Positions 8,009 to 16,187 of a stretch of 47,249 nt of DNA are shown here, piece by piece. The DNA lies in the NCBI GenBank assembly GCA_944321755.1, contig CALUMM010000017.1, positions 1 through 47,249 on the forward strand, given 5' to 3'. Every line of letters begins with the position of its first letter. Positions within the stretch are counted from its first letter, which is position 1. The notes beneath the pieces are model-generated. The model was not told where the DNA came from, searched no databases, and worked only from the letters and a program-made list of their open reading frames with translations. The position numbers were made by a program, and so were the translations under genes. Source of the DNA: an uncultured Alistipes sp. (lineage in GTDB: Bacteria > Bacteroidota > Bacteroidia > Bacteroidales > Rikenellaceae).

Positions 8009-9824
8009 AGGCGGGGTAGTGGATTTGCATGTTTTTGACATGATCCAGCAGGTAGGGCCGACGGATCGTGTCCGTGAGGTAGTACTCTTCGAGGAGGCTG
8101 GCGATGGGCAGGGCGGCCGAGGCTCCGAATCCTCCGTTTTCGACATAGACCGAAATGGCGATCCGGGGGTTGTCCTTCGGTGCGAAGGAGAGGAACGTGG
8201 AGTGGTCGCGGCCGCGGGGGTTTTCGGCCGTACCGGTCTTTCCGCAGACGTCCCAGCCGTCGAGTCGGGCCATCGTGGAGGTTCCTCCGACGTTCACGCC
8301 GCGCCACATGCCTTCGACGATGGGTTCGAAGTGTTTGGGGTCGACCTTCGTGTAGTGTCGTTCGTAGAAGCGGCGGTCGAGCGAGTCGCGGCCTTCGATC
8401 TTCTTGACGATGTGGGGGATGTAGTAGTAGCCGCGGTTTGCGATGATGCAGGCGAGGTTGGCCAGCTGCAGGGGCGTGCATCCGAGGGCATCCTGCCCGA
8501 TGGAGAGCGAGAGGATGGTGAGGGAGTTCCACGACCCGCGGTACTGGCGGTCGTAGTAGGCGCGGTCGGGGACGTACCCGTTCCCTTCGTCGAGGAAGTC
8601 GGAGTCGAGTTTGCGTCCGAATCCGAAGCTCTCGACATACTCCTTCCAGACGTCGAATCCCTCCTTGACGTTTCCGTATTTGGGGTTGTCGAGGATGTCG
8701 CGGAAGACGTAGCAGAAGTAGGCGTTGCAGGAGGTTGCGACGGCGAAGCGCAGGTCGAGGGGCGAGGCGTGCGCGTGGCAGGCCATCTTGAGGCGTCCGG
8801 CCTGATATCCCATGTGGCAGGAGTGGAGGTCCGAGGGCCGGAGCACGCCCTCCTGCAGCCCGATAAGCCCCTGCACCAGCTTGAAGGTGGATCCCGGGGG
8901 GTATTTGGCCTTGACGGCGCGGTTGAACAACGGCTTGCGCTTGTTGTAGAGCATCTTCATGTAGTTGTTTCCGCGTTCGCGCCCGACCAGCTCGTCGGGG
9001 TCGTAGGTGGGCGAGGAGACCATCATGAGGATTTCGCCGGTCGAGGGTTCGATGGCGACGGCGGCCCCGACCTTTCCGCGCATGAGCTCTTCTCCGAGCA
9101 GCTGCAGCCGGGCATCGATCGTGCTGACGAGGTAGTTTCCGGGTTCGGGAACGGAGTCGTAACGACCGTTCATGTAGGATCCCTTGATGGCTCCGTGGGT
9201 ATCTATCTCCTGGATTTTGACGCCCTTCGTGCCGCGGAGTTCGGGTTCGTAGGCGGACTCCACGCCGCTCATGCCCACGTAGTCTCCGACCTTGTATTCG
9301 GGATGTCGTTTCAGGTAGGTGTCGTTGACCTCGCTGACGTACCCGAGGAGGTTGCCTCCGATTTTGCGGGGGTACTGCCGGACGGTGCGGTAGACGGTGT
9401 AGAATCCGCGGAAATTGCCCTCGTCGAAGCGGAGTTTGTCCTCCTTGGGGATGTAGCTTGTCACGACGCGGGGGGCCCGCGGGCGGACCCGGGCATTGGC
9501 CAGTTCGCGTTCGAGTTTTTCGCGGGAGATTCCGGCGACGTCGCAGAGGCGGGCGGTATCGAACCCCCGTTTGTCGATTTCGCGGTAGATGACCATCAGG
9601 TCGTAGCATTCGCGGCTCTGGACGAGGTACTCTCCGTTTCGGTCGAAGACTTCGCCGCGCGGAGGGTACTGCACGACGTGGCGCAGGACGTTGGCTTCGG
9701 CGAGTTCGGCGTAGCGGGAGTCGAAGAGCTGGATGTAGCCCAGGCGGGCGATGATCACCGCGAAGATGAAGATCACGATGACCTGCAGGGTCCTCATTCT
9801 CAGGAAGCTTTCGGAATCCCTCAT
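7998..9824 (-). CDS. mrdA: penicillin-binding protein 2, elongasome transpeptidase
   Basis: The protein has 608 residues with an N-terminal membrane segment (TLQVIVIFIFAVIIARLGY), a dimerisation/pedestal region containing YPPRGEVFDRNG, and a transpeptidase domain with STFK (catalytic Ser near residue 312), SCN and KTGT motifs. It crosslinks peptidoglycan during sidewall growth together with RodA. The chosen start (9822-9824) overlaps the mreD stop codon as ATGA, which is typical of translational coupling; the longer frame from 9869 would add 15 residues lying inside mreD. The stop codon overlaps the start of rodA by 11 bp, so the three membrane partners are tightly coupled. Confidence 0.95.
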   Translation of the reverse strand: MRDSESFLRMRTLQVIVIFIFAVIIARLGYIQLFDSRYAELAEANVLRHVVQYPPRGEVFDRNGEYLVQSRECYDLMVIYREIDKRGFDTARLCDVAGISREKLERELANARVRPRAPRVVTSYIPKEDKLRFDEGNFRGFYTVYRTVRQYPRKIGGNLLGYVSEVNDTYLKRHPEYKVGDYVGMSGVESAYEPELRGTKGVKIQEIDTHGAIKGSYMNGRYDSVPEPGNYLVSTIDARLQLLGEELMRGKVGAAVAIEPSTGEILMMVSSPTYDPDELVGRERGNNYMKMLYNKRKPLFNRAVKAKYPPGSTFKLVQGLIGLQEGVLRPSDLHSCHMGYQAGRLKMACHAHASPLDLRFAVATSCNAYFCYVFRDILDNPKYGNVKEGFDVWKEYVESFGFGRKLDSDFLDEGNGYVPDRAYYDRQYRGSWNSLTILSLSIGQDALGCTPLQLANLACIIANRGYYYIPHIVKKIEGRDSLDRRFYERHYTKVDPKHFEPIVEGMWRGVNVGGTSTMARLDGWDVCGKTGTAENPRGRDHSTFLSFAPKDNPRIAISVYVENGGFGASAALPIASLLEEYYLTDTIRRPYLLDHVKNMQIHYPAYDK

Positions 9825-10339
9825 ACGCGCGCGGAGATTTTTGCGGTGAAGATGCGTGCGATGATCCACCCGAACGCCACCGAGATGGCGGAGCTGATGA
9901 CGATTCTCAGGATCGTGTGGGGCATCAGTCTCCAGGAGAGGGCTTCGAGCAGGAAGAAGATCGCGTGGTGGATGATCGTCAGGGTGAGGAGGAACAGGAA
10001 GAATTTTCGGGTTCCGAGGCGGTCGGGAGCGGGGATTCCGCCTTCCCGGACGTTTTCGCGGCCGCAGATCATTCCGGCGAGCGAGGGCCGGAAGAAGGCA
10101 ATGGGGAGTGTAGCGATGGTATTGATTCCCGCGGCACCCATTGCGCAGTCCATGGTGATTCCGAGCAGGAGTCCGGATCCGAGGACCGTGACGGGCTGTG
10201 CGTCGAGCGGCAGCAGGGCGATGAAGACGACATACACGAGGGGGTTGAGGTATACGCTGATCGAGAGGTTGTCGAAGAGGAATACCTGGAGGAGGACGAC
10301 GGCTGCGAATAGCCCGATGTATGGAATGGTTCGGTACAT
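9821..10339 (-). CDS. mreD: rod shape-determining protein MreD
   Basis: A 172-residue, strongly hydrophobic protein with about five or six membrane segments (for example YIGLFAAVVLLQVFLF and VYVVFIALLPL). The sequence is weakly conserved, as usual for MreD, so the call depends largely on size, topology and its place between mreC and mrdA. It is one base from the mreC stop codon and overlaps mrdA by 4 bp. It connects the MreB filament to periplasmic wall enzymes. Confidence 0.9.
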   Translation of the reverse strand: MYRTIPYIGLFAAVVLLQVFLFDNLSISVYLNPLVYVVFIALLPLDAQPVTVLGSGLLLGITMDCAMGAAGINTIATLPIAFFRPSLAGMICGRENVREGGIPAPDRLGTRKFFLFLLTLTIIHHAIFFLLEALSWRLMPHTILRIVISSAISVAFGWIIARIFTAKISARV

Positions 10340-10340
10340 G

Positions 10341-11195
10341 TCAGTTGACTCGGGAGTGAAGTTCGACCTGTTCGCTTTGCTGGAGGTCCTGGATTTCGTA
10401 TCGGTCTCGGTCTGCGACGAGGATGACCTCGTTGAGCCGGGACATTTCGGCGGCGAGCCGCACGCGGACGGTATACGAGGTTTTTGTTTCGTTGAGTTGT
10501 GCGCTTTCGACCCATCCGATGAGGATATCGGCGGGGAAGTATTCGGAGAGTCCGGCGGTGACGACCTCCTGTCCGGGTTGAGGGTCGGCGTATTTGGAGA
10601 GTTCTCCGAGCATCACGACTCCGGGATCTGCGCCGTCCCAGTAGATGGATCCGGAGTATTCGGATTGCGCGATTTTCCCGCTGGTCCGGAAGGAGGTGTT
10701 GAGTACCGACATGGCGACGGCATACCGGTCCGTGCAGGCGACGACGTATCCGACGAGCGAACCGTCTGGGGCCAATACGCCCATCTCCTCTTCGATTCCG
10801 TCTTCGCGTCCCCGGTTGAGCGTCAGGAGGTTCTGCATCCGGTTGAGGGTATTTCCGACGACGGCGGCGGTTGCGAACCGGTATTTGGATTCGCCGATAT
10901 CGCGGAGGTATGCGTCGAGGCGGGCTTCGGTTTCGGCCTCCTGGTACTGGGCGAGTTTTTCTTCGAGGCGTGCGACGTGTTCTGCGAACTGCCGGTTTTC
11001 GCGTCCGAGGAAGAGGTAGCGCCGGATCCCGGCGAAGAAACCGTGCACACCTCCGGCGACCTGGTTCGACCGGGCGAGCAGCCGGGCCTGGGTATAGCTG
11101 GAGGAGTGTGCATAGTAGCCGATGGCTGCGGCTTCCAGCACCACGAAGAGCACGACGACATAGATGCTCCGGACGAACTCGATCAGCTTGCGCAC
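10341..11195 (-). CDS. mreC: rod shape-determining protein MreC
   Basis: The 284-residue protein has one N-terminal membrane anchor (IYVVVLFVVLEAAAIGYY), a predicted coiled coil (about 70-100, rich in E, L and Q: FAEHVARLEEKLAQYQEAE) and a periplasmic beta-domain with GSLVGYVVACTDRYAVAM and DPGVVMLGELSKYA. MreC scaffolds PBP2 and activates it. It lies 94 bp downstream of mreB, the largest gap in this operon, and that gap holds an 8-bp hairpin. Confidence 0.93.
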   Translation of the reverse strand: MRKLIEFVRSIYVVVLFVVLEAAAIGYYAHSSSYTQARLLARSNQVAGGVHGFFAGIRRYLFLGRENRQFAEHVARLEEKLAQYQEAETEARLDAYLRDIGESKYRFATAAVVGNTLNRMQNLLTLNRGREDGIEEEMGVLAPDGSLVGYVVACTDRYAVAMSVLNTSFRTSGKIAQSEYSGSIYWDGADPGVVMLGELSKYADPQPGQEVVTAGLSEYFPADILIGWVESAQLNETKTSYTVRVRLAAEMSRLNEVILVADRDRYEIQDLQQSEQVELHSRVN

Positions 11196-11236
11196 GGCGT
11201 TTTTCGGTTAAAGCGGGGGGATTGACTTTAATTCAA

Positions 11237-11260
11237 GATTGCGGACCGAGGCCCGCAATC
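11237..11260 (-). other. intercistronic hairpin between mreB and mreC
   Basis: GATTGCGG (11237-11244) and CCGCAATC (11253-11260) form a perfect 8-bp stem with an 8-nt loop. No T run follows on the minus strand, so it is unlikely to be a full terminator. It could serve as an mRNA stability element at the mreB 3' end, making MreB more abundant than its downstream partners. Confidence 0.5.
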
Positions 11261-11289
11261 CGTACAGTAAATTATTTGAGTTCTGATTC

Positions 11290-12309
11290 TCAGCGCATGA
11301 GGAACGAGAACCGGTTGATGTTCTTCAGGGCGATACCCGTTCCGCGGGCGATGGCGCGCAGGGGGTCTTCGGCGATGTGGAACGGGATTCCGGTTTTTTC
11401 GTTGAGCCGGCGGTCGAGCCCCTTGATGAGGGCGCCGCCTCCCGCGAGGTAGATTCCGTTCTTGACAATGTCGGCGTAGAGTTCGGGGGGCATCGATTCG
11501 AGGACCTTCATCAGCGCGGCGTCGATCTTCGAGAGGGACTTTTCGAGGGCGTATGCGATCTCGCTGTAGGAGAGCGAAACGGTCTGGGGCAGGGCCGTGA
11601 GCATGTTGGGTCCTGTCACGACGAAATCCTCGGGCTCCTCTTCGAGATCGGAGACGGCGGCGCCGATCGAGCACTTGATGGCCTCGGCGGTACGTTCACC
11701 GATCCGGATGTTGTGCTGCTGTCGGACGTAGCTCTGGATGTCGTTCGTGAAGACGTCACCGGCGGTGTTGATCGACTCGGAGCAGACGATTCCGCCGAGC
11801 GAGATGCAGGCGATTTCGGAGGTACCGCCGCCGATGTCGATGACCATGTTTCCTTCGGGGGCCTCGACGTCGAGTCCGGCACCGAGGGCTGCGGCCATGG
11901 GTTCGTAGATCATGTATACCTCGCGGCCTCCGGCGTGTTCGGCGGAGTCGCGCACGGCGCGGATCTCGACGTTGGTCGATCCCGAGGGGATGCAGATGAC
12001 CATGCGCAGCGAGGGAGCGAAGAGGCTTCCGGATGTTTTGACCTTCTTGATCATTCCGCGCAGCATGAGTTCCGTGGCGTTGAAGTCTGCGATCACGCCG
12101 TCCTTGAGCGGGCGGATGGTCTTGATGTTCGGATTGGTTTTCTCGTGCATCTGGCGGGCCTGCTGGCCGATAGCGACGAGTTTTCCGGTATGGACGTCGA
12201 GGGCGACGATCGAGGGTTCGTCGACGACGACCTTTCCGTTATAGATGATGAGCGTGTTGGCCGTACCGAGGTCGATGGCCAACTCTTGAGTCAAAGAAAA
12301 GATTCCCAT
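11290..12309 (-). CDS. mreB: actin-like cell-shape protein MreB
   Basis: A 339-residue bacterial actin with the phosphate-1 motif AIDLGTANTLIIY near the N-terminus, the phosphate-2 motif DIGGGTSEIA and the adenosine motif YLAGGGALIKGLD. It polymerises on the inner membrane and guides RodA/PBP2 along the cell circumference. The length is normal for the family and the ATG at 12309 is the only sensible start. It is the first gene of the operon, preceded by a leader of about 90 nt and a recognisable -7 element. Confidence 0.97.
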   Translation of the reverse strand: MGIFSLTQELAIDLGTANTLIIYNGKVVVDEPSIVALDVHTGKLVAIGQQARQMHEKTNPNIKTIRPLKDGVIADFNATELMLRGMIKKVKTSGSLFAPSLRMVICIPSGSTNVEIRAVRDSAEHAGGREVYMIYEPMAAALGAGLDVEAPEGNMVIDIGGGTSEIACISLGGIVCSESINTAGDVFTNDIQSYVRQQHNIRIGERTAEAIKCSIGAAVSDLEEEPEDFVVTGPNMLTALPQTVSLSYSEIAYALEKSLSKIDAALMKVLESMPPELYADIVKNGIYLAGGGALIKGLDRRLNEKTGIPFHIAEDPLRAIARGTGIALKNINRFSFLMR

Positions 12310-12407
12310 AAAACTACCCCAACACTATTTTTTTGTAAAGTCGTTATTTTCCAATTACATACGCGGCTCTGTCGGTTTTCGGCGCGTCGGGAGCCGACAT
12401 ATCCGGA

Positions 12408-12415
12408 CAAAGGTA
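12408..12415 (-). promoter_or_regulatory. -7 element of the mreB operon promoter
   Basis: On the minus strand this reads TACCTTTG, matching TAnnTTTG. A -33 TTTG at the proper spacing is not evident. The 343-bp gap between the divergent mreB and gpsA genes (12310-12652) contains only this element, the gpsA -7 element and AT-rich leader sequence; no gene was seen. Confidence 0.6.
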
Positions 12416-12543
12416 GCAAAAAGCCCCGGAAAAACGTCTATTTCAAGGTGTATTTTTTTTCGGCGGCGGCGGTTTGCCCGGAAAAACGGGATTTTGGAAG
12501 GTGAAATTCCGGGCGGGAGGTCGTGATAATCTGCTTTTTTTGT

Positions 12544-12551
12544 TATATTTG
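12544..12551 (+). promoter_or_regulatory. -7 element of the gpsA-pgi promoter
   Basis: TATATTTG fits TAnnTTTG, within the most AT-rich stretch of the intergenic region. The -33 box is weak. Transcription would start near 12558, giving a leader of about 95 nt before gpsA. Confidence 0.6.
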
Positions 12552-12652
12552 TAAATATAAAATAAGGAATCGCACGCCGGCTGCTTGCCCGGAAGCCTTG
12601 GTTTCCGTTTGCCGCAGCCCCTGCTTTTCCTGTTGTAAAACAGACTTTCCGT

Positions 12653-13660
12653 ATGGAATATAAAATCGGATCCGATGCGCGCTGTGCGGTAATCGGCTAT
12701 GGCAGTTGGGCGACGGCCCTGGTGGGCCTTCTTGCGGCCAACGGGCGCCGGGTGGGGTGGTACGTCCGCAATCCGGAGGTTTTGGAGTCGCTGCGCACCG
12801 AGGGTCGGAACCCTCGTTACCTGAGCGATCTGGAGTTCGATCCGTCGGTCATAGCGCCGTCGGACGATCTGGATGCCGTGGTCCGGGATGCGGAGGTGGT
12901 GATCCTGGCCACACCGTCGGCCTACCTGAAGGAATTTCTGGCTCCGCTGACCGTGCCGCTGAAGGACAAATTCATCGTTTCGGCCATCAAGGGAATCGTT
13001 CCGGGCGACTACCAGACGGTCGTGGAGTATATCCACGACCACTACGAACTCTCCTACAAACAGTTGGGGCTTTTTACGGGTCCTTCGCACGCCGAGGAGG
13101 TCTCGCGCGGGAAACTCTCCTACCTGACGGTGGTCTGCACGGACCTGGAGAATGCCCGTCTGATCGGTTCGCGCTTTGCCGGGGGGAATATCCGGCTGAG
13201 CTACTCGACGGACCTCTATGGCATTGAATATGCTGCGATTCTGAAGAATATTTACGCCCTGGCCGTGGGTCTGGCCGTGGGCCTGGGCTACGGGGACAAC
13301 TTCCTGGCGGTGCTGATCGCCAACTCGGCCGGGGAGATGACGCGCTTCCTGGAGGAGAGCTATCCGGACCGGCGCAACACGCAGGTCTCGGCCTACCTGG
13401 GCGACCTGCTGGTGACGTGCTACTCGAACTATAGCCGCAACCGGCGTCTGGGGCTGCTGATCGGCCACGGGTGTACGGTGAAAAGCGCGCTGAACGAGAT
13501 GACGATGGTGGCCGAGGGGTACTTCGCGGCGGACTGCATCCGGCACATCAACACCCGGCACCGGGTTGAGATGCCGATTGCGGAGATGGTCTACCGGGTT
13601 CTTTACGAGCGGGCTTCGGCGCGCAAACAGATGCAGGAACTGACAACCAAACTAATTTGA
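12653..13660 (+). CDS. gpsA: NAD(P)H-dependent glycerol-3-phosphate dehydrogenase
   Basis: The enzyme reduces dihydroxyacetone phosphate to sn-glycerol-3-phosphate for phospholipid synthesis. The 335-residue sequence shows a Rossmann nucleotide-binding motif VIGYGSWATAL at the N-terminus (usual form GAGSWGTAL), the substrate segment VSAIKGI with the catalytic-type Lys, TGPSHAEEV, and AILKNIYALAVGLAVGLGYG plus NSAGEMTRF in the helical C-domain. The start at 12653 gives the Rossmann motif its usual position. pgi follows after 6 bp, so the two form an operon linking sugar phosphates to lipid precursors. Confidence 0.95.
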   Translation: MEYKIGSDARCAVIGYGSWATALVGLLAANGRRVGWYVRNPEVLESLRTEGRNPRYLSDLEFDPSVIAPSDDLDAVVRDAEVVILATPSAYLKEFLAPLTVPLKDKFIVSAIKGIVPGDYQTVVEYIHDHYELSYKQLGLFTGPSHAEEVSRGKLSYLTVVCTDLENARLIGSRFAGGNIRLSYSTDLYGIEYAAILKNIYALAVGLAVGLGYGDNFLAVLIANSAGEMTRFLEESYPDRRNTQVSAYLGDLLVTCYSNYSRNRRLGLLIGHGCTVKSALNEMTMVAEGYFAADCIRHINTRHRVEMPIAEMVYRVLYERASARKQMQELTTKLI

Positions 13661-13666
13661 CACGAT

Positions 13667-14998
13667 ATGAAAAACGTAAAAGTAGACATTTCGAAGGCGG
13701 GCGTGGAGATTACCGCCGAGATGGAGTCCAAGGCACAGGCTGCCAATTCGTTGCTGCACTCGGGCAAGGGTGCGGGGAATGATTTTCTGGGATGGGTGCG
13801 CCTCCCGTCGTCGATCACGGATTCGGAGATTGCCGCGATCAACGCCGCGGCGGCAAAGCTTCGTGCGAAGGCCGACGTGGTGATCTGCATCGGAATCGGG
13901 GGTTCGTACCTGGGTGCGAAAGCGGTTCTGGAGGCGATGAGCGATCCGTTCAAGCTGCTGCACAAGGAGCAGAAGAACCCGACGGTTCTCTTTGCCGGGC
14001 AGAACATTTCGGAGGACTATACGGCCGAACTGCTTGACGCGGTGAAGGAGCACTCGATTGCGGCGATCGTGATCTCGAAATCGGGCACGACGACCGAACC
14101 GGCCATCGCCTTCCGGCTGATCAAGGCGGAGATCGAGAAGCGCTACGGCAAGAAGGAGGCTGCGGAGCGGATCGTGGCCGTGACGGACAAGGCGCGCGGA
14201 GCGTTGAAGACGCTGGCGACGCAGGAGGGCTACCCGACGTTCGTGATTCCGGACGATGTGGGCGGACGTTATTCGGTGCTGACTCCGGTGGGTCTGCTGC
14301 CGCTGGCCGTGGCGGGCGTCGACATTGCCGCTCTGGTGCGCGGTGCGCAGGAGATGGAGCGGGCGACGGCCGAGGGGGTACCCTTCGCCGAGAATCCGTC
14401 GGCAATCTACGCCACGGTGCGCAACGCACTCTACGCTTCGGGCAAGAAGATCGAGATCCTGGGCTCCTACGAACCCAAACTGCAGTATATCAACGAGTGG
14501 TGGAAGCAGCTCTACGGCGAGAGCGAAGGCAAGCAGGGCAAGGGCATCTTCCCGGCAAGCGTGACGCTGACGGCCGACCTGCACTCGATGGGCCAGTACA
14601 TCCAGGAGGGTGAGCGGACGCTGTTCGAGACGATCATCTCGGTGGCCCGTCCGGCCTCGAAGGTGGTTATCGAAGCCGATTCGGAAAATCTCGACGGTCT
14701 GAACTACCTGGCCGGGAAGCGGATTTCGGAGGTGAACCGCATGGCGGAACTGGGCGTGCAACTGGCCCACGTGGACGGCGGGGTTCCGAACCTTCGTGTG
14801 GAGATTCCGGAGATTTCGGAGGAGGTGATCGGTTCGCTACTCTACTTCTTCGAGAAGGCGTGCGGCATCAGCGGCTACCTGCTGGGCGTGAATCCGTTTG
14901 ACCAGCCGGGCGTGGAGGCCTACAAGAAGAACATGTTCGCCCTGCTGGAGAAGCCGGGTTACGAGGAGGCTACCAAAGCGATCAAGGCGCGGCTGTAA
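13667..14998 (+). CDS. pgi: glucose-6-phosphate isomerase
   Basis: This 443-residue protein belongs to the short PGI form found in Firmicutes and Bacteroidota. Landmarks are [12 protein letters not shown] (phosphate binding), [34 protein letters not shown] and, in the C-terminal part, a conserved stretch ending [14 protein letters not shown]. It interconverts glucose-6-phosphate and fructose-6-phosphate in glycolysis and gluconeogenesis. It is cotranscribed with gpsA and is followed by two tandem intrinsic terminators. Confidence 0.97.
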   Translation: MKNVKVDISKAGVEITAEMESKAQAANSLLHSGKGAGNDFLGWVRLPSSITDSEIAAINAAAAKLRAKADVVICIGIGGSYLGAKAVLEAMSDPFKLLHKEQKNPTVLFAGQNISEDYTAELLDAVKEHSIAAIVISKSGTTTEPAIAFRLIKAEIEKRYGKKEAAERIVAVTDKARGALKTLATQEGYPTFVIPDDVGGRYSVLTPVGLLPLAVAGVDIAALVRGAQEMERATAEGVPFAENPSAIYATVRNALYASGKKIEILGSYEPKLQYINEWWKQLYGESEGKQGKGIFPASVTLTADLHSMGQYIQEGERTLFETIISVARPASKVVIEADSENLDGLNYLAGKRISEVNRMAELGVQLAHVDGGVPNLRVEIPEISEEVIGSLLYFFEKACGISGYLLGVNPFDQPGVEAYKKNMFALLEKPGYEEATKAIKARL

Positions 14999-15022
14999 GG
15001 TCGGGCATCGACATTTGATCAG

Positions 15023-15058
15023 AAAGCCGACATCCTTGTGAGGGTGTCGGCTTTTTTT
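15023..15058 (+). terminator. intrinsic terminator of gpsA-pgi
   Basis: Arms AAAGCCGACA (15023-15032) and TGTCGGCTTT (15045-15054) are perfectly paired and followed by a T run to 15058. It begins 24 bp after the pgi stop codon. Confidence 0.9.
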
Positions 15059-15082
15059 GTGGGCGGCTGCGGGGCGATTTCC

Positions 15083-15109
15083 GGGCTGACGGAGTGTCGG
15101 CCCCTTTTT
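15083..15109 (+). terminator. second, back-up terminator after pgi
   Basis: GGGCTGAC (15083-15090) pairs with GTCGGCCC (15096-15103), counting one G-U pair, around a 5-nt loop, followed by T5 at 15105-15109. It sits 25 bp after the first terminator in the same direction. Confidence 0.6.
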
Positions 15110-15252
15110 GTGTGTGGCGATTCGTTTTGTTGCTTGCTGGGAGATGCGCACTCGCTGTGTTCGGAGCGGGTGATTTGATCCGGGTATCGGGAAAATTTTT
15201 GTCAATTGCAACCGATCCGGTTTTTGGGGGCATACTTCCTGCCAAATGGAGC
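15110..15252. other. intergenic stretch without a recognised gene
   Basis: Between the pgi terminators and the terminator of the opposing lipoprotein gene. It includes short T/G-rich patches but no credible reading frame, tRNA or promoter with both boxes. Confidence 0.6.
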
Positions 15253-15287
15253 AAAAAAACGGCTGTCCGAAATCGGACAGCCGTTTT
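15253..15287 (-). terminator. strong bidirectional terminator of the lipoprotein gene
   Basis: AAAACGGCTGTCCGA (15256-15270) and its exact complement (15273-15287) form a 15-bp stem with a 2-nt loop. On the minus strand it is followed by T7, on the plus strand by T4. It lies 93 bp after the stop codon of the minus-strand lipoprotein gene. Confidence 0.88.
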
Positions 15288-15379
15288 CGCTTGCGGCCGA
15301 CGGCCAGGCCTTTTCCTGTTGACCGATGATGCGTGGCCTGGCTTTGGTCCGGAGCGGGAAAGGCCCGCTCTGACGCGGA

Positions 15380-15970
15380 TTATTGCTTTTGGGCCGAGAA
15401 TTCCAGCGTGTTGACCAGATCGGACGGCTCACCGGCCGATTCGCCCTCGCCCAACTGGCATTTGACGGTCTTGAGCGTGAACTTTATTTCACCCTCTTTC
15501 GTGTAGGTGAGCTGATCGGGAGCCTCGATCGTGATCAGGACGGGCATAGAAGGAATGCTGATCTTCAGTTGGGGTGTGGTCAGTGCAGCCGAGAGTTTCG
15601 AGTCGTCGGCCGTCGGCGTGCCGATCGTGGCGTCGTAACTGATTGTGCCCAGCAGAGGGATGAGTGATGAGGCCGCCTGATCGCCGAGCAGTGCCTTGAC
15701 AAGGGTGGCCGCCGGGAACTCGGGGAAGTGTACGGTGCCCTGGTTGGTTACCTCGAACGAGACGGCAATTCCGGTTTCGGGCTGCGGGTCGGGATTGATG
15801 CTGCTGGGTGAGGGGGTGAAATCGAAGGTCCCGGAGTAGGTTCCCACCATCTCCTGAAGGGTCAGGGCAGAGCCTTTGTCATCGTCATTGTCATCCTTGT
15901 CGCAGGCCGTTGAGACCAGAGCGAGGCAGGCCAGCGCTACGGCGGCCAGACTGTTGGTGAACTTTTTCAT
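15380..15970 (-). CDS. putative surface-exposed lipoprotein, DUF4840-like
   Basis: The mature protein starts at a lipoprotein Cys (LALVSTAC) followed by DKDDNDDDKGS. Acidic residues directly after the Cys resemble the lipoprotein export signal that sends Bacteroidota lipoproteins to the cell surface. The rest (about 170 residues) contains LTLQEMVGTYSGTFDF and alternating strands; it resembles DUF4840-type proteins, with low certainty. Start choice is ambiguous: tandem ATGAAAACC units give in-frame ATGs at 15988, 15979 and 15970. The promoter places transcription initiation near 16004, so 15970 leaves the most normal leader and signal peptide; 15988 would add six residues. It is a single-gene unit. 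Confidence 0.75.
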   Translation of the reverse strand: MKKFTNSLAAVALACLALVSTACDKDDNDDDKGSALTLQEMVGTYSGTFDFTPSPSSINPDPQPETGIAVSFEVTNQGTVHFPEFPAATLVKALLGDQAASSLIPLLGTISYDATIGTPTADDSKLSAALTTPQLKISIPSMPVLITIEAPDQLTYTKEGEIKFTLKTVKCQLGEGESAGEPSDLVNTLEFSAQKQ

Positions 15971-16010
15971 GGTTTTCATGGTTTTCATGTTTGTCATTGT
16001 CATTTGACGG

Positions 16011-16042
16011 CAAAGATAACGGGCTGCGGCAGCCGCGGCAAA
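16011..16042 (-). promoter_or_regulatory. promoter of the DUF4840-like lipoprotein gene
   Basis: On the minus strand TTTG (16039-16042) and TATCTTTG (16011-16018) are 20 nt apart, a full match to the Bacteroidota consensus. Confidence 0.78.
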
Positions 16043-16136
16043 TAAATTCAACCGACCCTGGGGATTTGATCACGAATCCGCGTTTTTCCACCACGAACGT
16101 TTTGCGATATCGGGCTGATTTTGAACGGTATGTACG

Positions 16137-16166
16137 AAAAAGGCCGTTCGGTAATCCGAACGGCCT
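16137..16166 (-). terminator. intrinsic terminator of gdhA
   Basis: AGGCCGTTCGG (16141-16151) and CCGAACGGCCT (16156-16166) form a perfect 11-bp stem with a TAAT loop; on the minus strand T5 follows. It begins 21 bp after the gdhA stop codon. Confidence 0.88.
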
Positions 16167-16187
16167 CCGGTTTTTGCCCATCGATCG

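Noticed and set aside
8009-8146. N-terminal extension of rodA
   Set aside because: It lies wholly within mrdA and reads as Ser/Thr/Pro-rich shadow; the ATG at 8008 starts before the first SEDS helix.
7989-11225. A 1078-codon open frame on the plus strand
   Set aside because: It is antisense to mrdA, mreD and mreC, has no family features and a composition (D, E, V, G rich) that is the mirror of GC-rich codon use on the other strand.
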